Source: Streptomyces sp. KMM 9044 (GTDB lineage Bacteria > Actinomycetota > Actinomycetes > Streptomycetales > Streptomycetaceae). From it: a stretch of DNA of 64,000 nt. The DNA lies in the NCBI RefSeq assembly GCF_024701375.2, contig NZ_CP113910.1, positions 6,510,001 to 6,574,000 of the forward strand. Reading direction: 5' to 3'. How positions within the stretch are numbered: position 1 is the first letter of the stretch; each line of letters begins with the position of its first letter. The position numbers and the translations under genes were made by a program. The notes beneath the pieces were generated by a model. It saw only the letters and a list, made by a program, of their open reading frames with translations. It did no database searches and was not told the DNA's origin. This document shows, one piece after another, positions 1 to 7,692 of the stretch.

Positions 1-830
1 AACTGCACCTGCAGACCCGCACTCCCGCGACGCTCACCCGCGTCGCCGACGGCCTCCACCTCCCGCCCGGACAGCGGCACGCCGACCTCGAGGCCCTGCT
101 CGCGCAGGGCCTCGACGCCGCCTTCGTGCACGCCCCGACCCAGGTCCATCCAAAGATCGTGTCCCGGCTGCTCGAAGCGGGCGTACCGACGTACGTCGAC
201 AAACCACTCGCCTACGAACTCGCCGACTCCGCACGGCTCGTCGCCCGCGCAGAGGAGCGGGGCACGAGCCTCGCCGTCGGCTTCAACCGGCGCTTCGCCC
301 CCGGCTACGCGCAGTGCGCCGACCACCCGCGCGAGCTGATCCTGCTGCAGAAGAACCGGATCGGGCTGCCGGAGGATCCGCGCACGATGATCCTCGACGA
401 CTTCATCCACGTCGTCGACACCCTGCGCTTCCTGGTGCCCGGCCCGGTCGACGACGTGACCGTACGGGCCCGTACCGAGGGCGGGCTGCTGCACCACGTG
501 GTGCTCCAGCTCGCAGGGGAGGGCTTCACCGCGCTCGGCGTGATGAACAGGCTCAGCGGCTCGGCCGAGGAGATCCTCGAGGTCTCCGGCCAGGACACCA
601 AGCGGCAGGTGGTCAACCTCGCAGAGGTGATCGACCACAAGGGCCAGCCCACCGTGCGCCGGCGCGGCGACTGGGTGCCGGTGGCGCGCCAGCGCGGTAT
701 CGAGCAGGCGGTGCTCGCGTTCCTGAGCGCGGTCGGCGAGGGCAGGACGCTCAGTGCCCGGGACGCGCTGGCGACCCATGAGCTGTGCGAGCGTGTGGTG
801 CGGGAGGTCCAGGAGCGGGCCGCCGCCTGA
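1..830 (+). CDS. Gfo/Idh/MocA-family oxidoreductase, 5'-truncated by window edge
   Basis: The frame is open from base 3, so the start codon and most of the N-terminal Rossmann half lie upstream. The visible part contains the VPTYVDKPLAYE segment, a variant of the EKP motif that follows the nucleotide-binding fold in this family, then an NRRFAPGY segment and a C-terminal substrate domain ending in ALATHELCERVVREV. The family oxidises or reduces sugars, inositols and related compounds with NAD(P); the substrate here cannot be told. It converges on lnt and the two 3' ends overlap by 80 bp (751-830). It looks like ordinary chromosomal flank rather than part of the polyketide cluster. Confidence 0.8.
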   Translation, partial: LHLQTRTPATLTRVADGLHLPPGQRHADLEALLAQGLDAAFVHAPTQVHPKIVSRLLEAGVPTYVDKPLAYELADSARLVARAEERGTSLAVGFNRRFAPGYAQCADHPRELILLQKNRIGLPEDPRTMILDDFIHVVDTLRFLVPGPVDDVTVRARTEGGLLHHVVLQLAGEGFTALGVMNRLSGSAEEILEVSGQDTKRQVVNLAEVIDHKGQPTVRRRGDWVPVARQRGIEQAVLAFLSAVGEGRTLSARDALATHELCERVVREVQERAAA

Positions 831-2328
831 GTCGTGCGGTCCGTACGGTCTCGGTGGCCCCCCACAGGGCCAGGACCAGCAGCGCCGCGTGCAGCGGCCA
901 GGCGCCGAAGCGGACGTAGGGAGTGGTGCCGTGGGCGAGCGGGACGTCGTACACCCGCGTGGTGCTCGCGTCCGTACCGAGCCACGGCCCGGCCCGCCTG
1001 CCGTCCGGGCCATGGACGGCGGACACACCGGTCAGCGTTGCGTGGACCATCGGACGCCCGGTCTCGGCGGCGCGCAGCGCGGCCAGCGAGGCGTGCTGCT
1101 CGGGCGCCCAGCTCTGCTGGAACGTCGACGTCGACGACTGGGCGAGCAGTACATCGGCACCCTCCTCGGCCAGGTTCCGGCTGACGTCCGGGAACGCGGA
1201 CTCGAAGCACACCATCGGGCCGATGCGCAGCCCGTTCTCCGCTTCCATCACCACCTGCCCGGTGCCGCGCCTGCGGTCCTCGCCCGCTGCCTCACCCACG
1301 GACGTCGCCCAGCCCAGCAGGGAGCGGGCCGGGATGTACTCACCGAACGGAACCAGGCGCATCTTGTCGTACCGGTCCCCGGTGAGACCGTCGGGGCCGA
1401 CCAGCACCGAACTCTTGTAGATGCCGGGCTGGTCGGAGCGTCGCGCGTCCACGTTGACCAGGATCTCGGCGCCCGTCGAGCGGGACAGCGCCGCGAGCCG
1501 CCGCGCCAGGTCGGACCGGGCGCCGAGGTCGAAACCGACACTGCTCTCGCCCCAGACGACCAGGTCGACGCCTTGGCCCGCGAGCCGGCGGGTGAGCCGT
1601 TCTTCGAGGCCGAAGCGCCGGTCCGCACTGTCCGGCCCGGCGGCGACGCCCGGTTGGACGACCGCGACCCTCGCCCGTCCGCCGGCCTCCGGGACGGGCG
1701 CGCCCACCCAAGCGGCGGACGTGACCACACCTGCGGCGACCAGACCGGCCACGGCCGACACCCGCGCCTGTCGCACCACGAGCAGCACGGCCACGGCGAC
1801 GTTCAGGAGCACCACCAGGAAGCTGAGCAGCCACACCCCGCCGGCCGACGCCAGCCGCAGCGCCGCCGTCACCTGCCACTGACTCGCGCCGAGCACGCCC
1901 CAGGGACCGCCCAGCGCCTCCCAGGAACGGACCAGTTCGACGGCCAGCCAGGCCGACGGCAGCACGACCAGCGCGGCCGCGACCCGCACCCACGACGGCA
2001 CCCCGCCCAGCAGTCGCCGCACCAGCCACCCCCAGGGCGCCCACAACGCACCGAGCAGGGCCGCGAGGACGAACGTGAACACCTGCAGGTTCGGCAGCAG
2101 CCAGTGGTGCATCACGAGCATGAAGCCGAACCCGCCCCACCATCCGTCGAACGCGGCACGCCGGCCGGTGGGAGCAGTGCGCGCCAGCGCGATCCACGGC
2201 ACCAGCGCGACGTGGGCGAACCACCACAGGGACGGCGCCGGGAAGGCCAGTACGGGCAGGGCACCCGCGACCATGGCGACGGCCGAGCGCCGCCACGGGG
2301 AGGCGAGCCAGGGGCTGAACGTCTTCAC
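751..2328 (-). CDS. lnt: apolipoprotein N-acyltransferase
   Basis: A 525-residue inner-membrane enzyme of the lipoprotein pathway that transfers an acyl chain from phospholipid to the N-terminal cysteine of apolipoproteins. The first ~205 residues are a run of hydrophobic helices. The remainder is a nitrilase-type domain carrying the expected triad: Glu261 in VVWGESS, Lys322 in YDKMRLVPFGEY and Cys374 in MVCFESAF. Length is normal for the family. The GTG start at 2328 is preceded by a strong ribosome binding site (TAGGAGG, complement of 2334-2340). The proline-rich tail overlaps the convergent oxidoreductase gene. Confidence 0.93.
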   Translation of the reverse strand: MKTFSPWLASPWRRSAVAMVAGALPVLAFPAPSLWWFAHVALVPWIALARTAPTGRRAAFDGWWGGFGFMLVMHHWLLPNLQVFTFVLAALLGALWAPWGWLVRRLLGGVPSWVRVAAALVVLPSAWLAVELVRSWEALGGPWGVLGASQWQVTAALRLASAGGVWLLSFLVVLLNVAVAVLLVVRQARVSAVAGLVAAGVVTSAAWVGAPVPEAGGRARVAVVQPGVAAGPDSADRRFGLEERLTRRLAGQGVDLVVWGESSVGFDLGARSDLARRLAALSRSTGAEILVNVDARRSDQPGIYKSSVLVGPDGLTGDRYDKMRLVPFGEYIPARSLLGWATSVGEAAGEDRRRGTGQVVMEAENGLRIGPMVCFESAFPDVSRNLAEEGADVLLAQSSTSTFQQSWAPEQHASLAALRAAETGRPMVHATLTGVSAVHGPDGRRAGPWLGTDASTTRVYDVPLAHGTTPYVRFGAWPLHAALLVLALWGATETVRTARLRRRPAPGPPAPHARTAHGSPARPGH

Positions 2329-2408
2329 CGGCGCCTCCTACCCCCTCCCCACCCCGTACGTGCCCCCAGTGTGCGCCCCGGACAAGATCCGGGTCGGGGC
2401 GCGTCGGC

Positions 2409-2915
2409 TCAGTGGACCACGGGCGCCGCGGACCGGGCGAAAGGGCGCCGCCACTTCTCGCGCACGACCACCTCGCTCAACCGCCAGCCCTCGTCCGTAC
2501 GCAGCATCCCGAACGCGTACCTGCCTCCGCACAGGACATCCGGCGAGGGCGCCCCGTCCTCGCCGCCGACAGCCGTACCCATCGGGTTCACGTAGTCGGC
2601 CTGTACACGGGCCGTGTCACCGGTGTCCTGCTCCCAGATCCCGAAGCGCGCCCGCCGGTTCACGACCAGGTGCTGCCGCATCGGGAACACCCGCAGGCTC
2701 TCCGCGAGCCACGCCGCCACTTTCCCGGCATCGCCCTCGATGCCGCCGGCCGAGCGGTAGTCGGCCCGCCCGCCCGGGGTGAACAGCCCTCGGTACGCCT
2801 CCCAGTCCCCGTCGTCGACCGCCACCGCGTACTCGGTGACGATCTCGTCCACGGCCAGTCTGTCCCGCACGGTCGCAAGCTCCACACGCTGCGTCATCGG
2901 CTCAGTGTTGGCCAT
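2409..2915 (-). CDS. SnoaL-like / NTF2-fold protein
   Basis: About 168 residues if translated from the ATG at 2915 (MANTEPM); a longer open frame reaches 2990 but its extra residues do not look like the family. The segment VDEIVTEYAVAVDDGDWEAYRGLF with a following RADYRSAGG stretch is typical of SnoaL_4 proteins, small cone-shaped alpha+beta folds. Members include cyclases, dehydratases and proteins of unknown role, so no reaction is assigned. It is transcribed towards lnt with an ~80-bp gap and away from the SDR gene. No convincing Shine-Dalgarno sequence decides between the ATGs at 2915 and 2897. Confidence 0.75.
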   Translation of the reverse strand: MANTEPMTQRVELATVRDRLAVDEIVTEYAVAVDDGDWEAYRGLFTPGGRADYRSAGGIEGDAGKVAAWLAESLRVFPMRQHLVVNRRARFGIWEQDTGDTARVQADYVNPMGTAVGGEDGAPSPDVLCGGRYAFGMLRTDEGWRLSEVVVREKWRRPFARSAAPVVH

Positions 2916-3064
2916 CCCGGACCAGGAACCAAGGGCCCTGCGCAGATATTCACCCGGCGTGGATCTGTGCTTCCCCCCAGTCGGCAGCATCTACGAGCGG
3001 CGCCGCGGGTGTGTCAGGCTGTGGATCTTCGGTTGTCGGGCGGGCTGGCTGTTCGGAGGTTGGC

Positions 3065-3805
3065 GTGAAGAGGCTTGTCACGGTGGTGACTGGTGGTGGC
3101 CGGGGGATCGGGGCCGCTACCTGCCTGCGGCTCGCGGGGGAGGGGCACGACATGGTGGTGGGGCACCTGCGGGACGCCTCGGCGGCGGAGCGGGTGGCGG
3201 AGGGGGTACGTGCGGCCGGGGCGCGGGCCGTCACCGTGCGGGGGGACACTTCCGACGAGGTGGACGTCGAGCGTCTGTTCGATGTTGCGGAGCGGGAACT
3301 GGGGCCGGTGACAGGGCTGGTGAACAACGCGGCGGTGACCGGGCCGCTGGGGCGGTTCACCGATGTCGACACCGCGACCCTGCGCCGGGTCGTGGACGTC
3401 AACCTGACGGGGGCGCTGCTGTGTTCGCGCCGCGCCGCACAGCTGATGACGCCCCGGGGCGAAGGTGTCATCGTGAACATCTCGTCGGGGGCGGCCACTC
3501 TCGGCAGTCCCGGCGAGTACGTCCACTACGCGGCGACCAAGGCCGCAGTCGACGCCCTCACGGTCGGGCTGGCCAAGGAGCTCGGCCCGGTCGGCATCCG
3601 TGTCAACGCGGTCGCGCCGGGTGTGATCGACACGGAGATGCATGCCGCCATGGGCGCCCCGGACCGGGCTCGGCAGGCCGGCGCCGCGGTTCCGCTGGGC
3701 CGCCCGGGGCAGCCGGAGGAGATCGCCGCGGCCGTCGCCTGGCTGATGTCGCCGGACGCCTCGTACGCGACGGGGGCGGTGCTGCGGGTGGCGGGTGGGC
3801 GCTGA
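3065..3805 (+). CDS. SDR-family NAD(P)-dependent oxidoreductase
   Basis: A 246-residue classical short-chain dehydrogenase. The cofactor loop is TGGGRGIGAA near residue 10, NNAAV follows the fourth strand, and the catalytic Ser/Tyr/Lys appear in NISSGAA and YVHYAATKAA. The C-terminus AVPLGRPGQPEEIAAAVAWLMS is typical of FabG-like enzymes. I chose the GTG at 3065 because GGAGGT lies five bases upstream (3055-3060); the open frame extends further upstream without family similarity. Substrate unknown. Confidence 0.85.
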   Translation: MKRLVTVVTGGGRGIGAATCLRLAGEGHDMVVGHLRDASAAERVAEGVRAAGARAVTVRGDTSDEVDVERLFDVAERELGPVTGLVNNAAVTGPLGRFTDVDTATLRRVVDVNLTGALLCSRRAAQLMTPRGEGVIVNISSGAATLGSPGEYVHYAATKAAVDALTVGLAKELGPVGIRVNAVAPGVIDTEMHAAMGAPDRARQAGAAVPLGRPGQPEEIAAAVAWLMSPDASYATGAVLRVAGGR

Positions 3806-3855
3806 GCGTGTGCACGTCGCCGCCGCGTGGGCGGGCCCGACGCGGCGGCGGGGGC

Positions 3856-4035
3856 TCAGGCCGCCTTGACGACATGGCTCCGGACCGCTGCCGCCCACTC
3901 GACCACCAGGAGCTCGTACTCCGCGCGCTCCCCGGCCGACAGGGAACCGCCCGCGCGCAGCCACAGTGCTCGGATGTGCTCGTTGACCTCGGCGGCCGAC
4001 CGCGCGGAACCAGGGGTCACGGAATCGGGGGACAT
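3856..4035 (-). CDS. small conserved actinobacterial protein, function unknown
   Basis: A 59-residue protein from the ATG at 4035 (an upstream in-frame ATG at 4059 is possible). The body AAEVNEHIRALWLRAGG followed by AEYELLVVEWAAAV is a helical, charged pattern that I recognise as recurring in streptomycete genomes without an assigned role. It has no signal peptide or membrane segment. It is convergent with the SDR gene, with a ~50-bp gap. The call rests on pattern recall and plausible composition. Confidence 0.55.
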   Translation of the reverse strand: MSPDSVTPGSARSAAEVNEHIRALWLRAGGSLSAGERAEYELLVVEWAAAVRSHVVKAA

Positions 4036-4191
4036 GCCGAACAGCCTAGGGCCACGCACTGACAGCGCACTACCGGGCGGCTACCCGTCACCTATGGGTT
4101 CGGTCACGTCCCCGCGGACGGCCGGGTCGCGGACGTCGGGGCAGTGCGCCGACTCCACCGCGTGCGGGCTGAGGGCACCCGTGGCCTGACC

Positions 4192-4259
4192 ATGTGCGGT
4201 CGGCCCAGAGAAACGGAACGGCAGCAATGCCGCCACCGCGCTCTGGGCCGACCGCACAT
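4192..4259. repeat. perfect 19-bp inverted repeat at the start of a transposase relic
   Basis: The left arm ATGTGCGGTCGGCCCAGAG (4192-4210) and the right arm (4241-4259) are exact reverse complements separated by 30 bp. The right arm ends where the transposase reading frame begins. There is no U-rich tail, so it does not look like a simple terminator. It could be a tiny inserted element or a relic of insertion sequence ends. Confidence 0.75.
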
Positions 4260-5074
4260 TGACAACGGCACTCTACGTCCGGATCGACGACACGTTGCAG
4301 GCTTCGCCGGAACTTGCCCTGCGACGCCCGGCGGTCGGGATCGCACCCACGCTCAGTGACTCCGAACTGCACACACTCGCCGTAATGTCGGCGCTGCTCG
4401 GCTACACCTCCGAGCGGCGCTGACTGCGCCGTGTCGCGGCGGACCGCCGCGGCATGTTCCCCCACGTACCCGACCAGTCCGGCCACAACAAGCGGCTGCG
4501 AGCGGCCTCGTCGCTGCTCACCCGCATGATCCGGATCCTGGCGGCGGACACCACGCTGTGGAGCGACGATGTCTGGGTGGTCGACTCCGCCCCGGTCGGC
4601 TGTGGCTGCTCGCGAGAAACCGCGAAGCGCTCCGACCTGGCCGGCTGAGCGCAGTACGGCTACTGCTCGTCGCCCTCCCGGTACTTCTGGGGACTACGGC
4701 TGCACCAGGTGTGCACGATCGGCGGGCTGCCTGTGCTGCTCGCACTGACCGGTGCCAAGGCCGACGAGCGCGAGACGTTGCGCGACATGCTCGACACCGC
4801 GCCGGACATGACGGCCCCCCACTCCCGGCAGACGATCACCGGTGACAAGAACTACTACGGCCGCGAGTTCGAGCGGGACCTGACCGAGCGTGAGCTGGTG
4901 CTGTCACGGCTGGCCCGCAAGGGAGAAGCCGAGCGGGCCGGGGCGCATCTGTTCAAGCCGCTGCGGCAGGTCATCGAGTCGATCAACCAGACCTTCAAGG
5001 GACAGTCCTGGTCGACCGCGGCGCCCAGGCCGGGCCCGCGCCCCCGCCGCTTGATCAGCAGCTGGACCATCTGA
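4259..5074 (+). pseudogene. IS982-family transposase, degenerate
   Basis: One frame carries a recognisable streptomycete IS982-type transposase. It begins LTTALYVRIDDTL (a normal ATG start appears lost), then SDSELHTLAVMSALLGYTSERR, VWVVDSAPV, YFWGLRLHQVC, LTGAKADERE, TGDKNYYGREFE and PLRQVIESINQTFKGQ. Two in-frame TGA codons interrupt it, at 4421-4423 and 4646-4648, each where I expect tryptophan. After FKGQ (5005) the homology stops and the frame runs into unrelated sequence to 5074. The protein cannot be made intact. It lies in the debris zone at the left edge of the polyketide cluster. Confidence 0.85.
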
Positions 5075-5355
5075 AACGGTACGAGGTGTTCGGCGGCGCC
5101 CTGCCGCTGCCGGGCACGACGGAGGCGGCCCGTCCGAACATCTCCATGTCAATCTGGCGCACCCTCGCCGACCTCACTCACCGCGTCTACGCCTTCGAGT
5201 CCTCCTTCAGCGCCGACATCGCCTGGACCCGCCTCGACCGCGTCGACGTCACCCGCGCCGCCCGCCTCGACCCGACCGCCGACAACCTGGTCGGCGACGT
5301 CACCGGCCGGTACGAGCCCCGTGAACCGTTCACCTTCGCCCTCGCGGGGGTGTGA
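5005..5355 (+). pseudogene. orphan 3' gene fragment of unknown family
   Basis: Directly after the last transposase homology a different frame is open: PPPLDQQLDHLKRYEVFGG, then MSIWRTLADLTHRVYAFESS, and a C-terminus ending FTFALAGV at the stop at 5353-5355. The composition is protein-like but I do not recognise the family. There is no credible start with a ribosome binding site; a GTG at 5086 would give 89 residues. The best reading is the 3' end of a chromosomal gene whose 5' part was lost when the insertion sequence arrived. Confidence 0.4.
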
Positions 5356-5409
5356 GGCGGCTTACGCTTCCAGCTCGCGAAGCCGTGGCCCGGCGTCCGG
5401 GAGGGGCGG

Positions 5410-5982
5410 TCAGGGCACGAGACTGTCGAGGTCGATGTCGAGGGGGATGGGGACGGAGACCTTCAACCGGTTGCGGTGGATGCCGGTGGCCACGTAGGTG
5501 CTGGTCATGGTGTCGAGTTCGTAGGTGTGGACGGTGGGGGCGCCGGTCTCGTCCTCGACGCGCCAGAAGTGGGGGATCCTGGCCTGTGCGTACTTGAAGG
5601 GCTTGAGGGAACGGTCGCGGTCCGCCGACTCCTCCGAGACGACCTCGATGACCAGGGTGACGTCCTCGGGCGCGTACCATGTCCGGTCGGGGTCGTAGGA
5701 GGCGGTGGTGAGCAGGATGTCGGGCTCGGGGCGGCTCTTCTTGTCGAGCCGGACGGTCATCTCACGCTCGGCGTCGAACTCGTCGGGGGCGGCCTGGCGC
5801 AGGGCGAAGGTCAGGTTCTCCACCAGCCGGGCGTGCCAGGACCGCTGCGGCGACATCATGAAGATCAGGGCTCCGTCGATGAGTTCGGTGTGCCGCGGTG
5901 CTTGGGCGAGGAGGTCGAGGTCATCGGCTTCCCAGCCGCTGATCCTGGGCGGGATCATCCAGTCGGGGAGTTCGGCGGTCAC
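5410..5982 (-). CDS. Uma2-family (DUF820) putative endonuclease
   Basis: A 190-residue protein of the Uma2 family, which has a PD-(D/E)XK nuclease-like fold and occurs in many copies in actinobacteria and cyanobacteria. Visible signatures are ELIDGALIFMMSPQRSWHA near the N-terminus, RPEPDILLTTA as the PD part, LVIEVVSEES as the E part, and a following KPFKYAQARIPHFWRVE. Length is normal and the frame is intact. Activity and targets are not established for most members. It stands alone between two blocks of gene debris. Confidence 0.88.
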   Translation of the reverse strand: MTAELPDWMIPPRISGWEADDLDLLAQAPRHTELIDGALIFMMSPQRSWHARLVENLTFALRQAAPDEFDAEREMTVRLDKKSRPEPDILLTTASYDPDRTWYAPEDVTLVIEVVSEESADRDRSLKPFKYAQARIPHFWRVEDETGAPTVHTYELDTMTSTYVATGIHRNRLKVSVPIPLDIDLDSLVP

Positions 5983-6331
5983 GGCTTCCTCCAGGCGCCT
6001 CGAAGAGGTCAGGGGCCCTCATCCCGGATCGCGGACGCGGGCGCAACGCTGGTGTCAGCGTAGTCGAGCGACCGGACCTCTCACTCGGCCCGTGTGGGTC
6101 CGAGGAGCCGGAGGCCGGTGATCATCTCGGTGTGGATCTGGACGACGTGGTCCATGGACGGGCTGCTTCGGAGGAGTGGTGCACGTCAGCTTGAGTGCCG
6201 GGTCGAGGTCGGCCGACACCAGGCTTGCGATGTCGTCGAGGTCGCAGTGGAAGCCCTCCGTCCTTGTCCTCACAGGTCAGGGGGCCCCGCAAGTGGTGCC
6301 CTGGCGTACGGCGGTGCCGCGGCTGGTTCCC
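5983..6331. other. 349-bp stretch without a supported gene
   Basis: No intact gene is visible. On the minus strand a short protein-like segment, GFHCDLDDIASLVSADLDPA (about 6200-6260), and in another frame MDHVVQIHTEMITGLRLLG (about 6100-6160) suggest a frameshifted remnant of an unrecognised gene. It belongs to the same zone of broken genes as its right-hand neighbours. Confidence 0.4.
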
Positions 6332-6778
6332 ATGTCCCAGCAAGTACGCGGCGTCGTCGCCCGTGCCAAGGGTGAACCGGTACGCGTCGAGACGATCGTC
6401 GTGCCAGCTCCGGGCGCTCTACGCGCCGGTCGGCCGATGCCGCCGTTCGCGCGCCGGGCGCCGGCCTTCGGATCCCCGGAGGCCGCGGCCGGTGTGGTCA
6501 CGTTCCTCGCCTCGGACGCCTCGGACGCCTCGGACGCCTCGGACGCCGCGGACGCCTCGGACGCCTCGGACGCCTCGGACGCCTCGGACGCCGCGGCCGG
6601 CCAGGCGATCGGTGTGGGCGGAGACAGCCTGTGGACCCACCCGACACAGGCTGTCTCCGCCTATGCCGGCGGCGGCTGGAGCGCCGACGCCATCGCCGAG
6701 GCGTGGCCCACTGTGTTCGCCGGCCACCAACAGAGCGTCGGGAAAACGCTGCCCGAGCCGAAGACCGACGCCTCGTGA
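6332..6778 (+). pseudogene. chimeric remnant: mycothiol-dependent formaldehyde dehydrogenase N-terminus fused to SDR C-terminus
   Basis: Starting at ATG 6332 the frame reads MSQQVRGVVARAKGEPVRVE then TIVVPAPG. I recognise this as the first ~28 residues of S-(hydroxymethyl)mycothiol dehydrogenase, a zinc alcohol dehydrogenase. Homology stops at about 6415. The same frame then continues as an SDR C-terminus: RRAPAFGSPEAAAGVVTFLA, a repeat tract, AGQAIGVGGDSLWTHP and AIAEAWPTVFAGHQQSVGK, ending at 6778. Neither half retains a catalytic domain, so this is a deletion or recombination scar. The stop overlaps the next fragment as GTGA, suggesting that the SDR and amidohydrolase once formed an operon. 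Confidence 0.65.
6509..6589 (+). repeat. nine tandem copies of a 9-bp unit (GCCTCGGAC)
   Basis: Units 1-4 and 6-9 are GCCTCGGAC and unit 5 is GCCGCGGAC; a degenerate GCCGCGGCC follows (6590-6598). In frame it encodes (Ala-Ser-Asp)n, expanding the single LASD of a normal SDR into a long acidic run. It is probably slippage in a gene no longer under selection. Confidence 0.95.
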
Positions 6779-7137
6779 GCCCCCCGGCCACGGGCCTCGA
6801 CCTCGACACGCTCGACGCAATTGACGTACACGCCCACGTCGAGGTGGACGGACACGGTCATCTGTCCCTGCCCGACGACTTCGCCGAGGCTTCTTCGAAG
6901 TACTTCGCCGCCGAGCGCCGGGCACCGACTCTGGACGAGATCGCCGGCTACTACCGGGAGCGCAGAACGGCTGTCGTCGTCTTCAGCGTCGACATCGAAT
7001 CCGCGACCGGACATACGGCGCTGTCCAACGAGGAGATCGCCGAAGCCGCAGCCCGTCATAGAAAAACCTCGCGCCAGCGCCGCCGGGGTATCAGCCTGGA
7101 CAGGGCGGCGAACCACACCCGGTCGGCCATCTCGTAA
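6775..7137 (+). pseudogene. amidohydrolase-family protein, N-terminal fragment
   Basis: The GTG at 6775 overlaps the upstream stop by four bases (GTGA). The product begins with LDAIDVHAHVEVDGHGHLSL, which includes the HxH metal-binding motif at the start of amidohydrolase barrels, followed by APTLDEIAGYYRERRTAVVV and TGHTALSNEEIAEAAARH. Homology ends near 7060, where the frame runs antisense into a transposase fragment and stops at 7137. Less than a third of the expected protein remains. Family placement is good, but the substrate is unknown. Confidence 0.7.
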
Positions 7138-7286
7138 CGGACCGGGCCAGCCAACTGCCGGCGCAGGACCGCGTTCTCGTGCCGCAGCACGAGAAGCTCC
7201 GCGTCCTTCGCCACCTGAGCACGGAGCAGCACCGACGGGACGGACAGCAGTTTCCGGGCCACCTTGTACAGCAGGGACACGATCAC
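7056..7286 (-). pseudogene. integrase-core (IS3-like) transposase, N-terminal fragment
   Basis: The 76-residue frame MIVSLLYKVARKLLSVPSVL, then KDAELLVLRHENAVLRRQLA and ALSRLIPRRRWREVF, is the N-terminus of a common streptomycete integrase-core transposase. The family normally continues after RRRWREVF, but here it stops at once. The break coincides with the end of the amidohydrolase homology on the other strand, so both genes were cut at about 7060. No catalytic DDE residues remain. Confidence 0.75.
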
Positions 7287-7692
7287 CCGAACATGCTCCC
7301 ACCTGGCGAACCTTCACTCCTGCCATCAGCGACGATGACTTTTCGAGCGGCACAGGTGCCGGGGCGACAGCCCGCCCCGGCATCGGGCCCACTTCCGTAG
7401 GCCATCGACGAGCCGCCCCGGAGCCGGCGCGGCGCCCGCACGACCTGCCCACGCCGACACCTCGTCCCGGTCGGCTCCCGTCCTCGGCCGGGGCTTCCTG
7501 CAGAGGTTCGGGGAGACCCCGGCTGGGTCTGTCCGGGGACGTGGCGTCTTTCGTCATCGAACCGGAAGGCCACGGATCTCCTGGCCCAAGGAGCGCGAGG
7601 GCATCCGTGTGCTCACCGCCTGCTGGGTCCTGCACCGCCGTCACCGGCGACCGTCGACATGTCGAAGACGATCCTGCGGTGGCGGAGGCACG
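7287..7692. other. 406-bp stretch without a supported gene
   Basis: Open frames here have skewed arginine/proline/serine-rich translations and no family similarity. It lies between the transposase fragment and the 3' end of the KAS III-like gene and marks the left limit of the polyketide cluster. I see no clear terminator hairpin. Confidence 0.5.

Noticed and set aside
6509..6598. Possible CRISPR or regulatory repeat
   Set aside because: 9-bp codon-phased units with no spacers; coding slippage in an SDR remnant.
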